Shown here: positions 1 to 8,409 of the stretch, in pieces
Layout: the number at the start of each line of letters is the position of its first letter
Numbering within the stretch: position 1 is the stretch's first letter
Assembly: GCA_945868575.1 (NCBI GenBank)
Contig: CAMBMH010000014.1
Coordinates: 1-43,393, forward strand
Length of the DNA stretch: 43,393 bases
Source: Singulisphaera sp. GP187
Lineage (GTDB): Bacteria > Planctomycetota > Planctomycetia > Gemmatales > Gemmataceae
Reading direction: 5' to 3'
Program-made: the position numbers and the translations under genes
The notes under the pieces: generated by a model
Database searches by the model: none
What the model saw: only the letters and a program-made list of their open reading frames with translations
Told to the model about the DNA's origin: nothing

Positions 1-1
1 C

Positions 2-130
2 ATTGAAAAACTCGAACCACGACAAGCCTACCTCACCCACATCAGCCACGAACTCGATCACGACAAGATCAACGATTCGCTGCCGGGAAATGTCCGCCTG
101 GCTTACGATGGGCTGAGTTTTGCGTTCTAG
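2..130 (+). CDS. MBL-fold metallohydrolase, C-terminal end (partial)
   Basis: The reading frame is open from the first base and stops at TAG 128-130, giving the last 42 residues of a protein. The residues AYLTHISHELDHD, followed by LPGNVRLAYDGL, match the C-terminal pattern of PhnP-like metallo-beta-lactamase-fold hydrolases, where the late HISHELDH segment supplies a metal-binding histidine and the chain ends soon after a 'YDGL' strand. Most of the gene, including the HxHxDH motif, lies outside the window, so the substrate cannot be judged. The next gene begins 10 bases after the stop, suggesting one transcript. Confidence 0.72.
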   Translation: MEKLEPRQAYLTHISHELDHDKINDSLPGNVRLAYDGLSFAF

Positions 131-140
131 GGAGCACCCC

Positions 141-1646
141 ATGTCCCCAAACGAAACCAATACTGATTTCCCAATTCCGACAGGGTTCCCTGAGGAGCTT
201 TTCGGAAGACTTTCCCGCCACGGGCAAACCCACCTGCTTCTGGATTGGGACAAGCTTGACAGCACCACCCGCGAAAATCTCTTAAAGCAGATTGATCTTG
301 TTGATTTTGAGCTGATTGATTCACTTTGGAAATCGAGGACCAAAACTGCCGCGGGAACCTCCAACTCCCTTGAGGCTCCGCAATTTTTCGACCCCTACCT
401 GGATGCCTCCGAAGCCCGGTCTTGTGCCGAAACGGGAAGCCAAGCGCTTTCCCAAGGCAAAGTCACTTGTGTGCTGGTCGCGGGCGGCCAGGGAACCCGG
501 CTTGGGGCAACCGTTCCCAAGGGGTGCCTTTCGGTCGGACCCATTTCGGGGAAATCCCTTTTCCAGTACCACAGTGAACGGGTTTGCGCCCTTTCCCGAA
601 GGTATGGGGTTGCTATTCCCCTCCTTGTGATGACCAGCCCGGCGACCCACAAGGCCACCCTCGCTTTCTTCAACGAAAACAACGGCTTTGGTCTTGGCCC
701 GGACCAGCTACACTTTTTCCAACAGGGAACCATGCCCGCTGTGGATCTGGAAACAGGCCGGTTGCTTCTTGAGGCACCGGGGCGCCTTTTTGCCTCGCCT
801 GATGGACATGGGGGGTGTCTTGCCGCCCTGGCCGGTCTGGGGTGGCTTGACTGGATGGCCAAAAAAGGCATTGAACAGATCTTTTATTTCCAGGTCGACA
901 ACCCCCTGGTCCGTATCGCCGATCCCATCTTTTTGGGTCATCACTTGCGTCACAATGCCGATGTCTCATCCCGCTTTGTGGAAAAAACCATCGCATCGGA
1001 AAAGGTTGGCGTTTTCGCACAGACGCCGGGCAACCATCACGGGAATGCCCCACGCTGCGCACTGGTGGAATATTCCGACCTGACCCCAGAACAGACAGAG
1101 GCCAAAGCCGAAGACGGCGGATTGTTGTTTCGCTGTGGCAGCCCGGCCATCCACCTCTTTTCGAGGAAATTCCTGGAAGAGGTCGCCCCTGGCCATGCCC
1201 GGCTCCCGTTTCATCTGGCCAGGAAGAAGGTCCCGTTTGTAAACGAAAAAGGCGCGCCTGTCCTCCCAAAGACAGAAAACGCTCTCAAGTTTGAAAAATT
1301 TGTCTTTGATGCACTGCCCCTGGCGACCAGGTGGACCCTTGTCCGGTCGCTTCGTGAAGAGGAATTTGCACCCCTCAAAAACGCCATGGGGCCCGACTCC
1401 CCTGAAACCGTTCGGGCGGGGCTCTTTGCCCGCAATCGGGCCTGGTTGGCCTCCGCGTTTCCCGCCCATGATTGCGCCGGGGACGCCCTTCACAGGGAAA
1501 AACTTGCCCAACTCGATGTGGAAATTTCGCCTCTGTTGGCAACCGATCCCGAGGATTTGAGGTCACAAATCGGAAGCAACACCCTGGAAGGCGTTTTGGC
1601 ACGGGCCCAAAAGGGGTCGTTGCATCTCCAGGCAACTTCGGAATAG
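141..1646 (+). CDS. UDPGP-family nucleotidyltransferase (UTP--sugar-1-phosphate uridylyltransferase)
   Basis: This 501-residue protein belongs to the UDPGP family, whose members couple UTP to glucose-1-P or N-acetylglucosamine-1-P to make UDP-sugars in the cytoplasm. The nucleotide-binding loop AGGQGTRLG is at residues 114-122, followed by PKGC, the usual L-x2-GGxGTRLG-x4-PK signature. A later FYFQVDNPLV corresponds to the sugar/metal-binding strand, and VEYSDL is also typical. The length suits the UAP1-like branch. I chose ATG 141, preceded by AGGGAGC at 129-135, over an in-frame TTG at 120 that would overlap the upstream gene. A GDP-mannose enzyme follows, so the pair looks like a nucleotide-sugar supply module. 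Glucose versus GlcNAc specificity cannot be settled by reading. Confidence 0.88.
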   Translation: MSPNETNTDFPIPTGFPEELFGRLSRHGQTHLLLDWDKLDSTTRENLLKQIDLVDFELIDSLWKSRTKTAAGTSNSLEAPQFFDPYLDASEARSCAETGSQALSQGKVTCVLVAGGQGTRLGATVPKGCLSVGPISGKSLFQYHSERVCALSRRYGVAIPLLVMTSPATHKATLAFFNENNGFGLGPDQLHFFQQGTMPAVDLETGRLLLEAPGRLFASPDGHGGCLAALAGLGWLDWMAKKGIEQIFYFQVDNPLVRIADPIFLGHHLRHNADVSSRFVEKTIASEKVGVFAQTPGNHHGNAPRCALVEYSDLTPEQTEAKAEDGGLLFRCGSPAIHLFSRKFLEEVAPGHARLPFHLARKKVPFVNEKGAPVLPKTENALKFEKFVFDALPLATRWTLVRSLREEEFAPLKNAMGPDSPETVRAGLFARNRAWLASAFPAHDCAGDALHREKLAQLDVEISPLLATDPEDLRSQIGSNTLEGVLARAQKGSLHLQATSE

Positions 1647-1715
1647 GATGGCCAAAAACAGTATTTGGGATGAAGACTCAGGGATGAATGGTTCTTTCAA
1701 GGAGGTTAGATTTCG

Positions 1716-2795
1716 ATGATTCATGCTATGATCATGGCGGGTGGTGGTGGAACCAGGTTTTGGCCTCGCAGTCGCAAGGCCCTTCCCAAGCAGTTTTTAA
1801 GCGTCACCAATGGCGCCACACTGCTCCAGGCCGCGCACGAACGCCTCGAGGGATTGGCCGGGACGGGCAATGTCTGGATCATCACGGGCGATGCCTATCG
1901 CCAATCCACCCTCGAACAACTCCCGGGATCCACCCTTGATCGCATTGTGGGCGAACCGGTGGGGCGGGATACTGCCCCTTGCGTGGCTCTTGGCGCGGCT
2001 CTGATCGCCGAAGTCGATCCCGAAGGCGTTATGGTTGTCACTCCCGCCGACCATGTTATCGAACCTGTTCGCGAATTTGTCCGGGCCGTTCGCGCTGCGG
2101 CGCAATTGGCGACCGATCACAAGGACGCCGTGGTTACCTTTGGCATCCGTCCCACCTACCCTTCCACAGGCTATGGGTATATCCAAAGGGGTAAACCCAC
2201 AGAAGGTCCCCTTGGAGTCAAGGCCTTCGAGGTCGGAGGTTTTCGCGAGAAACCAGCCCCCGATGTCGCCGAAAGGTTCTTCAACTCGGGCGAATATTAC
2301 TGGAATTCGGGTATCTTCGTTTGGCGCGCCGCCACCATCCTCAATGCCCTCAAGGCAAATAAACCTGGAATTTATGAGGGGGTCACCAAAATCGCCAAGG
2401 CATGGAATACTCCGGATCGCCAAAAGGTGCTGGAGGAAATTTTCCCCACCCTGGAAAAAATCTCCATCGACTACGCTGTGCTCGAAAAGCATCCCCAGGT
2501 TCTCGTGGTCGAAGCCCCGTTCGCCTGGGACGATGTCGGAAGTTGGCTCGCCCTGGAAAGGCTCAATCCCCAGGATCCTCACGGCAACACCGTATTGGGC
2601 AACCACTCGGGAATTGAAACCACCAACTGCGTCATCGTGGGCGAAAAGGACCGACTCATCACTACGATTGGCGTATCAGATCTCCTTATTATCCAAGATC
2701 GCGACGCCACGCTGATCGCCCATCGAAAAGACGAGGGAACCGTCAAACAGATGGTGGATCTCCTTAAGGCGCAAGGCAAAGAGGCTTACCTTTGA
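1716..2795 (+). CDS. manC: Mannose-1-phosphate guanylyltransferase
   Basis: This 359-residue enzyme converts mannose-1-phosphate and GTP to GDP-mannose, the donor for mannosylated or fucosylated surface glycans. The N-terminus carries AGGGGTRFWP at residues 8-17 and then LPKQFL, the pyrophosphorylase signature with its catalytic lysine. Further diagnostic stretches are PADHVI, GYGYI, FREKP, YYWNSGIFVW, ISIDYAVLEK and WDDVGSW. The C-terminal phosphomannose isomerase domain of bifunctional ManC/AlgA is absent, so this is the short monofunctional form common in planctomycetes. A strong ribosome site (AGGAGG at 1700-1705) precedes ATG 1716. The downstream ruvX gene overlaps its stop codon. Confidence 0.95.
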   Translation: MIHAMIMAGGGGTRFWPRSRKALPKQFLSVTNGATLLQAAHERLEGLAGTGNVWIITGDAYRQSTLEQLPGSTLDRIVGEPVGRDTAPCVALGAALIAEVDPEGVMVVTPADHVIEPVREFVRAVRAAAQLATDHKDAVVTFGIRPTYPSTGYGYIQRGKPTEGPLGVKAFEVGGFREKPAPDVAERFFNSGEYYWNSGIFVWRAATILNALKANKPGIYEGVTKIAKAWNTPDRQKVLEEIFPTLEKISIDYAVLEKHPQVLVVEAPFAWDDVGSWLALERLNPQDPHGNTVLGNHSGIETTNCVIVGEKDRLITTIGVSDLLIIQDRDATLIAHRKDEGTVKQMVDLLKAQGKEAYL

Positions 2796-3274
2796 GTTCT
2801 CCCGGCACGCCGCCCGCTCCTTCCGCTCCTTTTCCACAAAAGGGGCGGATTCTCGCTCTCGATCCGGGAACCGTGCGCATCGGCGCGGCGGTTTGCGATG
2901 AAGACCGGAAAATCGCTTCGCCCCTGGAAGTATGGACCCGCAAAGGGAATGACTCGGACAAGCGCTGGATTCAGCGGCTTGTCCGCGAGGAAGGGATTTC
3001 CGCCCTGATCGTTGGTCTTCCCATCCGCTCACAAGGCGAAGAAGGGGAATCGGCCCATCGCGCGCGTGGCTTCGCTCAGTGGGCGCACAAGGCAACAGGT
3101 CTACCCTACCATATGGTCGATGAATCGTTCACCACCCGTTTTGCGGAAACGGCTCTTTGGGAGATGGACCTTTCCCATCAAAACCGCCGGGCCAGACGCG
3201 ACGCCATCGCTGCGCAAATGCTGCTTCAGGGCTTCCTCGAAGCTGGATGCCCACTTACTGCTCCGGGCCAGTAA
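2792..3274 (+). CDS. ruvX: Putative pre-16S rRNA nuclease / Holliday junction resolvase RuvX (YqgF)
   Basis: This 160-residue protein has the RNase H-like YqgF fold. Visible motifs are LALDPGTVRIG with the first acidic ligand D24, LIVGLP in the middle, DESFTT, and RRDAIAAQMLLQ near the end with the last catalytic aspartate. Family members are annotated as resolvases and are known to process the 5' end of 16S rRNA. The start is a TTG at 2792 that shares four bases (TTGA) with the manC stop, so translation is probably coupled. The first ~17 residues are Pro/Ser rich and poorly conserved. A later start is possible, but no other start codon lies before the catalytic strand. Confidence 0.92.
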   Translation: MSSPGTPPAPSAPFPQKGRILALDPGTVRIGAAVCDEDRKIASPLEVWTRKGNDSDKRWIQRLVREEGISALIVGLPIRSQGEEGESAHRARGFAQWAHKATGLPYHMVDESFTTRFAETALWEMDLSHQNRRARRDAIAAQMLLQGFLEAGCPLTAPGQ

Positions 3275-3320
3275 AATTTGTTCCTATCAGAATTCTATTC
3301 TTTTGATGTTTTTAATATGC

Positions 3321-3365
3321 AATAAAAATACTGTGGCCGGGGTTTCCTTGGAAACACCCGGCCAC
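3321..3365 (-). terminator. Rho-independent terminator of the BON-like gene
   Basis: A GC-rich inverted repeat at 3333-3365 (GTGGCCGGG-GTTTCC against GGAAACACCCGGCCAC, one bulge) is followed on the minus strand by AGTATTTTTATT. It lies 25 bases beyond the stop of the minus-strand gene. The plus-strand side has no T-run, so it serves the minus-strand transcript. Confidence 0.8.
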
Positions 3366-3390
3366 GGCAGCGAGGAAGGACTCTTCCAAT

Positions 3391-5154
3391 TCAGGAACTG
3401 CCCACCATTTCAGGTACGGGCAAAGTGATTTTTATCCTCTCACGCAACCGTTCCACATCGACTTTAACCGACGAGTGTCCAAAAGACGAAAGTGCAAGCA
3501 CACGGCGAAGTACTTCGGCTTCGGCACGATGGTCGCGCACCCTGATCCTGATCAGGGATATTCCATTTTCGGTGGTTCCCGACACATTTATGGCATAGGA
3601 TCCGCATGCTTTCCTGGCCAAATCCACAAGCGCGGAAACCGGAAGCGAAGGACTTACAGGAGGCTCAATCTCAATGGTCCCGGTGCTTCCAGCGGAGGCG
3701 GGGATCACTGTGGGTTCGGCTCCTGTTGCCGGAATTGTTGCCTTTGCGGGAACAGTTGCCACCGTTCGCGGTTTGGGAGCCATTTCCGGTTTGGAACCGG
3801 ATGCCAAGGGGCTCGGTTCGGTTCGTCCCTGGGCGACCACGCTTGTGGTCTCAGGACGAGGGTATGCCGCAACCCGGCTTCTTTCCGTGGCACCCGAATT
3901 TGCCAACTCGGCGGAAGAACGCTTTTGAACTTCGGCTTTGGGAATAATGCGAACCGAACCGGATAGCTGGAATGGTTTTCCCTGATAGGTACGCTCAATA
4001 CTGCCCAAAGGGATTTCTTCCTGGCATTTTTCAGGATTAGCGCCTTCAACGATCTCCTTTACCGGGCGCATTACGCGTCCCGATTGGGAGATCGCGACCG
4101 GGGACATTCTTTCCGTGACCGGGTGCATCCTCGTTGGGGGATTCAACGGAGTGTTGTTGATCGGTCTGGAAATTCGCGTCGCCGAAGGAGGAGCGACCTC
4201 GATCACTTGGGTTTCCCCAACATCGCCAGCATTTGGACGGGCCGGGGCGACTAATGGAACGATTTTGGCGGAAGATTCCATAGGCGAAGCGGGCGTTGCC
4301 GCTGGCGGTTCAATGGCTTTGACCGGAACAAAAACCGGGCGATCACGAAAAGCGGGATTTTCTTCCTGGAGCACCAGGACCGGGCCCATCGTTTTTTCCT
4401 GGATGCGACCGGGAAGGGAAAGATTTCCATCACTTGTGATGATGGTAACCATTTCACCATCCTGCATCATGGGGCCAACCTCACAACGGTTATCCACCGC
4501 CATGCAACCCGTTAGCCGCCTGAGACTTCTGCTTACAGAGACCTTGTCCTCATAGGAAAGGACTCTTCCGCTAACCTTGATAACACCGTCAGGATAGACT
4601 TCGTCAATGCGCAGGTCCTGGCTGAATTCGATCAATTTGTCGGCGAGGTGGCGTTCTGCTTTGGCCTGCAATTCCTGGGTGGCAACCGACGCCCGGCGGG
4701 AGGAAGGACCAACTAAAACAAGGAGTTTGTCCTTGATTGGGGTTTCCGCAAACTTTGCAGCCAGGTCGAGCGCCCGCTGCCTGTGCTGGTTTGAGGAAAC
4801 TACGCCGCGCAATTCGACTACAAACTTTTCATCTTTGCCAACGGCCTTGATACTGGGAGGCTGTGCGAAAAGGAGCGGATCCGCCAACCAGGCTAGCTCA
4901 ACCCGCAAGGCGTCAAGATGGGCGCGGGCCTCGCGCCTTGCTTTTTCGTGCTTTTGCGATTGATTTTGAAGATATTCTTTTTCGTGCGGGGACAGATCCG
5001 TTGAGCGCTCAGGATATAGTTGAACGCGACGGGCGGGTCGAGGCGCGCCTGTGTCTTCCTGGGCGTGGAGAGTGTTGTCCGAAACCAGTAAGAGTCCAAG
5101 GGGGAGTCCCGAAAGGACAATTGCACCAAGCGTTGCGTTTTTGGGTGCGCCCAT
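3391..5154 (-). CDS. Exported protein with BON-like modules, function unknown
   Basis: From ATG 5154 the protein has 587 residues. It starts with a signal peptide (MGAPK, then a hydrophobic stretch ending ...LHAQ), so it is exported. A charged helical region follows, then a mixed alpha/beta segment (RIDEVYPDGVIKVSGRVLSYEDK...) that resembles BON or secretin-like modules. A Pro/Ala/Ser/Thr-rich linker of over 200 residues leads to a C-terminal module (ALVDLARKACG...ERIKITLPVPE) with the same alpha-beta look. This is judged by eye, not by profile. An in-frame TTG at 5232 would extend the protein, but ATG 5154 directly precedes the signal peptide and has AGG upstream. It is followed by a good terminator and appears monocistronic. 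Confidence 0.7.
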   Translation of the reverse strand: MGAPKNATLGAIVLSGLPLGLLLVSDNTLHAQEDTGAPRPARRVQLYPERSTDLSPHEKEYLQNQSQKHEKARREARAHLDALRVELAWLADPLLFAQPPSIKAVGKDEKFVVELRGVVSSNQHRQRALDLAAKFAETPIKDKLLVLVGPSSRRASVATQELQAKAERHLADKLIEFSQDLRIDEVYPDGVIKVSGRVLSYEDKVSVSRSLRRLTGCMAVDNRCEVGPMMQDGEMVTIITSDGNLSLPGRIQEKTMGPVLVLQEENPAFRDRPVFVPVKAIEPPAATPASPMESSAKIVPLVAPARPNAGDVGETQVIEVAPPSATRISRPINNTPLNPPTRMHPVTERMSPVAISQSGRVMRPVKEIVEGANPEKCQEEIPLGSIERTYQGKPFQLSGSVRIIPKAEVQKRSSAELANSGATERSRVAAYPRPETTSVVAQGRTEPSPLASGSKPEMAPKPRTVATVPAKATIPATGAEPTVIPASAGSTGTIEIEPPVSPSLPVSALVDLARKACGSYAINVSGTTENGISLIRIRVRDHRAEAEVLRRVLALSSFGHSSVKVDVERLRERIKITLPVPEMVGSS

Positions 5155-5575
5155 GGTAGACCTATTTGAAATTTTGTTATGCGGCAATGGATCAGGTTTG
5201 TTCCTGGTACCCGGGATGACGAACTCTTCCAATATTTATGGAGAATTGAGATCCGGTAGTCCCGAAAGGCGACAGATTATCCGGCCAGACATCTTGATCC
5301 GCCCGGTTTGCACCTGGAAAGCCAAAAGTAAATCACCCCGCCCAAAAGTCTTTTTTGGCGATTGCCACTAGTCGGTGGAACCATTGGCAAAAGCAAAGTC
5401 GAGGTCGAAGGATTTACCATCATCTATCAAGCAAGCATCATTGTTGCCCTTGCCTTGGCACTAAAAGGTCGGAATTGGATCCCGCATCAATCAGTAACCC
5501 GGCAAGACTCGCGTCCAATGACAGGAAGCGAGGGGTCGGACGGGTGTCCGACCCGGTAAAGACCATCCAGAAGGA
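5155..5575. other. Intergenic region with one perfect hairpin
   Basis: This 421-base gap separates two minus-strand genes. It holds the upstream region of the BON-like gene and a perfect inverted repeat at 5533-5554 (GGGTCGGAC, loop GGGT, GTCCGACCC) located 22 bases beyond the stop of the lipoprotein gene. No T-run follows on either strand, so it is a possible 3' stabiliser rather than a classical terminator. I see no convincing short gene here. Confidence 0.5.
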
Positions 5576-6157
5576 TTACTGGTTGGGAATCGTGTTTGGT
5601 GTCAGGTCACGAGTGACCGACCTTTGGGTCTCCGGATCTTCTCCCACATACATGTGGAGGTGATCCTTGTCGATGTAGACAACCTGGATCCGGGGATTCT
5701 TCACCTTCATAGGGAAGGGGTAACCCGACTCGATGATCTCGTTGTAATACACCGTGCACTTCCAGTGGCAGTGGTGAAGCTGCGCAGGCCCGATAAGGGG
5801 GAAGAAGCGTGGGGGATCGATCTTGTCAACGAGACGCTCGGTGACGATTTGAACATCGTCACGGAACTCTTCATAAAAGAAAGGCACACCACGGGTGATC
5901 CGGGGAAGCGCGCGAAGCACCTGGGCTTCGTCTGGCGGATCCTCACAGGTCGGAGGCGCAAATCCTTGCCGAATCGGCGGAAGGATCGGCGTCTTGTGAT
6001 CACTCGTTTTGGTGAACTTTTCTTCCATCCGTTCGGTGACCCATGGCTGATTGGTCAAAACCGGCAAGAATGCCAGCGACCATGGGAAGCACCCCGTAAG
6101 GCCAAAAGGCGCAAGACTCATAAGAGTCCATACTGCCAAAGACCGCGCTCGTTTCAT
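5576..6157 (-). CDS. Lipoprotein with HHCHWKC motif, function unknown
   Basis: ATG 6157 with GGGAGA eight bases upstream gives a 193-residue protein. The N-terminus (MKRARS..., hydrophobic core, FGLTGC) is a lipoprotein signal peptide with lipobox L-T-G-C, so the mature protein should be lipid-anchored. The body contains PPIRQGFAPPTCEDPPDE, a phrase RALPRITRGVPFFYEEFRDDV, and a compact HHCHWKCTVYYNEII, followed by a beta-rich end (IQVVYIDKDHLHMYVG). The clustered His/Cys could bind a metal or form a disulfide; I do not recognise the family and infer no activity. The frame stays open further upstream, but the lipobox and ribosome site fix the start. Confidence 0.78.
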   Translation of the reverse strand: MKRARSLAVWTLMSLAPFGLTGCFPWSLAFLPVLTNQPWVTERMEEKFTKTSDHKTPILPPIRQGFAPPTCEDPPDEAQVLRALPRITRGVPFFYEEFRDDVQIVTERLVDKIDPPRFFPLIGPAQLHHCHWKCTVYYNEIIESGYPFPMKVKNPRIQVVYIDKDHLHMYVGEDPETQRSVTRDLTPNTIPNQ

Positions 6158-6504
6158 TTTGGTCTCCCTTCCTCGCTTGCCACGCCGACTTCGAACGCGT
6201 GAGAACCCCAAACCCTCCATGGGTTGGGCAGTCGGAATGGCCCTTCTACGGGATTCATCGGCGATCCGGTGGTAACGACTTGAGGGACAATGCCGGTTAT
6301 CGGGAAAAAAGTGGCAGGATTTGGGAAGAAAAATGAGCTCGCAGGGCCACAAACCCATGCTGTTTTGCCTAGAATATGCATTTTGACAATTTTATTTTGC
6401 ATTAAAATTAGGAAAATTTATTATTTAAATATTGAATGATATCAAGCTTTTGACCTCATGCCAATTTCCAACAAAAACGGTTTTTCCAGGCAGAATGGAG
6501 GATC
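6158..6504. other. Upstream region of the lipoprotein gene, AT-rich
   Basis: This stretch lies between the lipoprotein start and the terminator of the DUF1559 operon. Positions 6370-6440 are markedly AT-rich compared with the surroundings and probably hold the lipoprotein promoter, but no pair of -35/-10 boxes with proper spacing stands out. No gene is seen. Confidence 0.4.
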
Positions 6505-6544
6505 AAATAAAAAAGGGGAGTTGGACAACAAAGTCCGACTCCCC
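6505..6544 (-). terminator. Rho-independent terminator of the DUF1559 / small lipoprotein operon
   Basis: An inverted repeat of 12 bases per arm with one G-T pair (GGGGAGTTGGAC at 6515-6526, loop AACAAA, GTCCGACTCCCC at 6533-6544) is followed on the minus strand by TTTTTTATTT. It sits 24 bases beyond the small lipoprotein stop codon, closing the two-gene unit. Confidence 0.9.
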
Positions 6545-6568
6545 AAAAGTTCCCTACCCAAATGCAGC

Positions 6569-6733
6569 TTACTTCTCAGACATTGCGGGGCTGTTGGACT
6601 TTTTGCCACCTGCACCCATAGGGGCAGGAGGAAGTTGCTTGTTGAGGTCTTTTACAGGTGTCGACTTGGTGTCGCCACCACAGCCAACCGCACAAAGAAG
6701 AGCAAAAGCCGCAAATCGTTTTATCGAAATCAC
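6569..6733 (-). CDS. Small lipoprotein (54 residues) downstream of DUF1559 gene
   Basis: A GTG start at 6733 preceded by AGGAGG seven bases upstream opens a 54-codon frame ending TAA at 6569. The product begins MISIKRFAAFALLCAVGC, a short lipoprotein signal with lipobox A-V-G-C (C18). The mature part is about 36 residues, rich in Pro, Gly, Lys and Ser, ending NSPAMSEK. It starts 41 bases after the DUF1559 stop and is followed by a strong terminator, so the two genes form one operon. Tiny lipoproteins after DUF1559 genes are a familiar arrangement in planctomycetes. The ribosome site, lipobox and terminator together make this a real gene despite its size. Confidence 0.82.
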   Translation of the reverse strand: MISIKRFAAFALLCAVGCGGDTKSTPVKDLNKQLPPAPMGAGGKKSNSPAMSEK

Positions 6734-6774
6734 TCCATCACCTCCTTTTGAAAAAAAATGTAATCCGATCGTGC

Positions 6775-7818
6775 TTAGTTACCCAATTGACCAGAGGGAT
6801 AAACATCGCCATCCATCATCCCGGACATTGCTTGAAAAACAAACCAGTCGCTTCCAGCCGTTGTGGGGTTACGAACGCCTGAAGCGCCTTGACGAAGGGG
6901 ACGGATTGACCCGTCTCCGAAGGCAAAGTTGACGATCCCAGTATGTCGACTGGAGAAGTAGTTCCAGCCACCGTTGTTGGCCCCTGCGCCACCACCCGGA
7001 GCCATTCCGAATTTGGTTCCCAAAGAACCCGCGCCAATCCAAACTGGAAGGAAATCGCGCTGAGCGCCTTGCGCAGCGGATCCACCCAAAAGCTCACCCA
7101 AAGCAAGCGTATTGGATGATCCATCAGTGATTGTGGAGGTTTTGTTCTTGGAACGGTTGGTGTAGATACCGACATATTTTTGCAGGCTTACACCAGGACC
7201 ATCCGATGGAGAAGCGGTGTGGACATTGTTGCCCAAGGCACCTGCAACACCAACATAGCTGGTTTTGCCAAGGTCGAGGTCCGGACGCGCACCGAAATAA
7301 CCAATGGTGCAAGCATTGGTTCCGGGGGCCATTGGATCAGGCATAAAGCCGAATCCGGGGCCATTTACAGTTTGGCTTGCCTGGCGAACTTCGTCGCTGG
7401 GGCAGAGGAGCTTGTTGATCTTGGTGTAAGCCAAAGACCAGTCGGGATTTACAGTCCACCAACCTGCACCCTTTTGATCAACGCTCTTGGAAATGGTGAA
7501 TTGCTTGTAGAGATTTTCTTCTTCAAGGTAGGGAAGAAGGAAGTGAATCAATCCAAAGTGCTGCGCATCGAAAAAGCCCGTCGATCCAACCGCGCTGGAT
7601 GCGCCAAGTTGACCGGGAGGGAGAACACTATTGCTGCTCTCATAATTATGAGTAGCCAAAGCCAGTTGCTTAAGATTGTTGGTGCATTGCATCTTGTTGG
7701 CCGCTTCGCGGACCTTTTGGACGGCAGGCAGCAACAAACCGATCAATACAGCAATAATTGCAATTACGACCAAAAGCTCGATCAGGGTAAAACCGGATCG
7801 TTTACGACCGAAGGACAT
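6775..7818 (-). CDS. DUF1559 (pseudopilin-like) exported protein
   Basis: This 347-residue protein has the type IV prepilin-like N-terminus SGFTLIELLVVIAIIAVL (residues 8-25), with G/F cleavage and methylation site and a glutamate five residues after cleavage. Then come the family signature LLPAVQKVREAA and CTNNLKQLALA. The C-terminus carries the H-x9-DGS motif (HTGIVNFAFGDGS). Planctomycetes encode many such proteins; they are thought to be processed by prepilin peptidase and displayed on the envelope, but their function is unknown. ATG 7818 has GGAGG nine bases upstream. A short palindrome (CCCATATGGG, 7836-7845) lies in the leader. The small lipoprotein gene follows in the same transcript. 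Confidence 0.95.
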   Translation of the reverse strand: MSFGRKRSGFTLIELLVVIAIIAVLIGLLLPAVQKVREAANKMQCTNNLKQLALATHNYESSNSVLPPGQLGASSAVGSTGFFDAQHFGLIHFLLPYLEEENLYKQFTISKSVDQKGAGWWTVNPDWSLAYTKINKLLCPSDEVRQASQTVNGPGFGFMPDPMAPGTNACTIGYFGARPDLDLGKTSYVGVAGALGNNVHTASPSDGPGVSLQKYVGIYTNRSKNKTSTITDGSSNTLALGELLGGSAAQGAQRDFLPVWIGAGSLGTKFGMAPGGGAGANNGGWNYFSSRHTGIVNFAFGDGSIRPLRQGASGVRNPTTAGSDWFVFQAMSGMMDGDVYPSGQLGN

Positions 7819-8409
7819 AATAAAACCTCCAAGACCCCATATGGGTGGGGAAAATATGAAAACATTCTGAGAGGATCAAAGGATTTTTAACCTAAACCAA
7901 CGCTAATGTGAAGCCCATGTGTGGAATTTGTGAAAAATATTTTAATTTTTATTTGGGCTGGGCAATCTGGTGGGTTGGGAATGGACAAAGGGAGCGTGGT
8001 CGGCCAAGGTAAGAAAACATGGCTTTTCCAAGGATTTTGAACCGTTGAAAACCGTTTTCCAATCCAAAAGACCACTGTTTTTTCTCTTCATATAGTTCGC
8101 CGAAGTGCTTCAAGCCTATTCAAACCAATCCCCAGCTGTCATTGTTGCCCCATCTCACTTGCACTTTTTCACCCGTCTGCAACCGGGAGGCAAGCCCCTT
8201 TTTTCTCAAAAAACCTTCCCAAACCCTACAAACAGAACTTTTTTTCCCCTCTTTTTGAACCTATTTTTTGTTGAAATCCAATCTGGACTAAAAAACTCGT
8301 TTCTGATTTGAAATAATTTCTCAGATAGCCGAGGGCGCCAAGGGCGTGCCATTGCTGCCGCCTTATATGCATTTTTCCCGCAACTTGGCCCTCGGGATGG
8401 AGCTCAAAA
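7819..8409. other. Divergent intergenic region, 591 bases
   Basis: The region separates the minus-strand DUF1559 gene from the plus-strand Lys-rich protein gene, so both promoters should be here. It contains several A/T tracts, such as around 7920-7955 and 8190-8320. Short open frames occur, but none has both a ribosome site and protein-like composition. No RNA gene was recognised. Confidence 0.4.

Noticed and set aside
7836-7845. CCCATATGGG palindrome in the DUF1559 leader
   Set aside because: Ten bases is short and no regulator is known; it may be chance.
8105-8311. 68-codon plus-strand frame in the divergent gap
   Set aside because: No ribosome site; Phe- and Pro-rich from A/T tracts.
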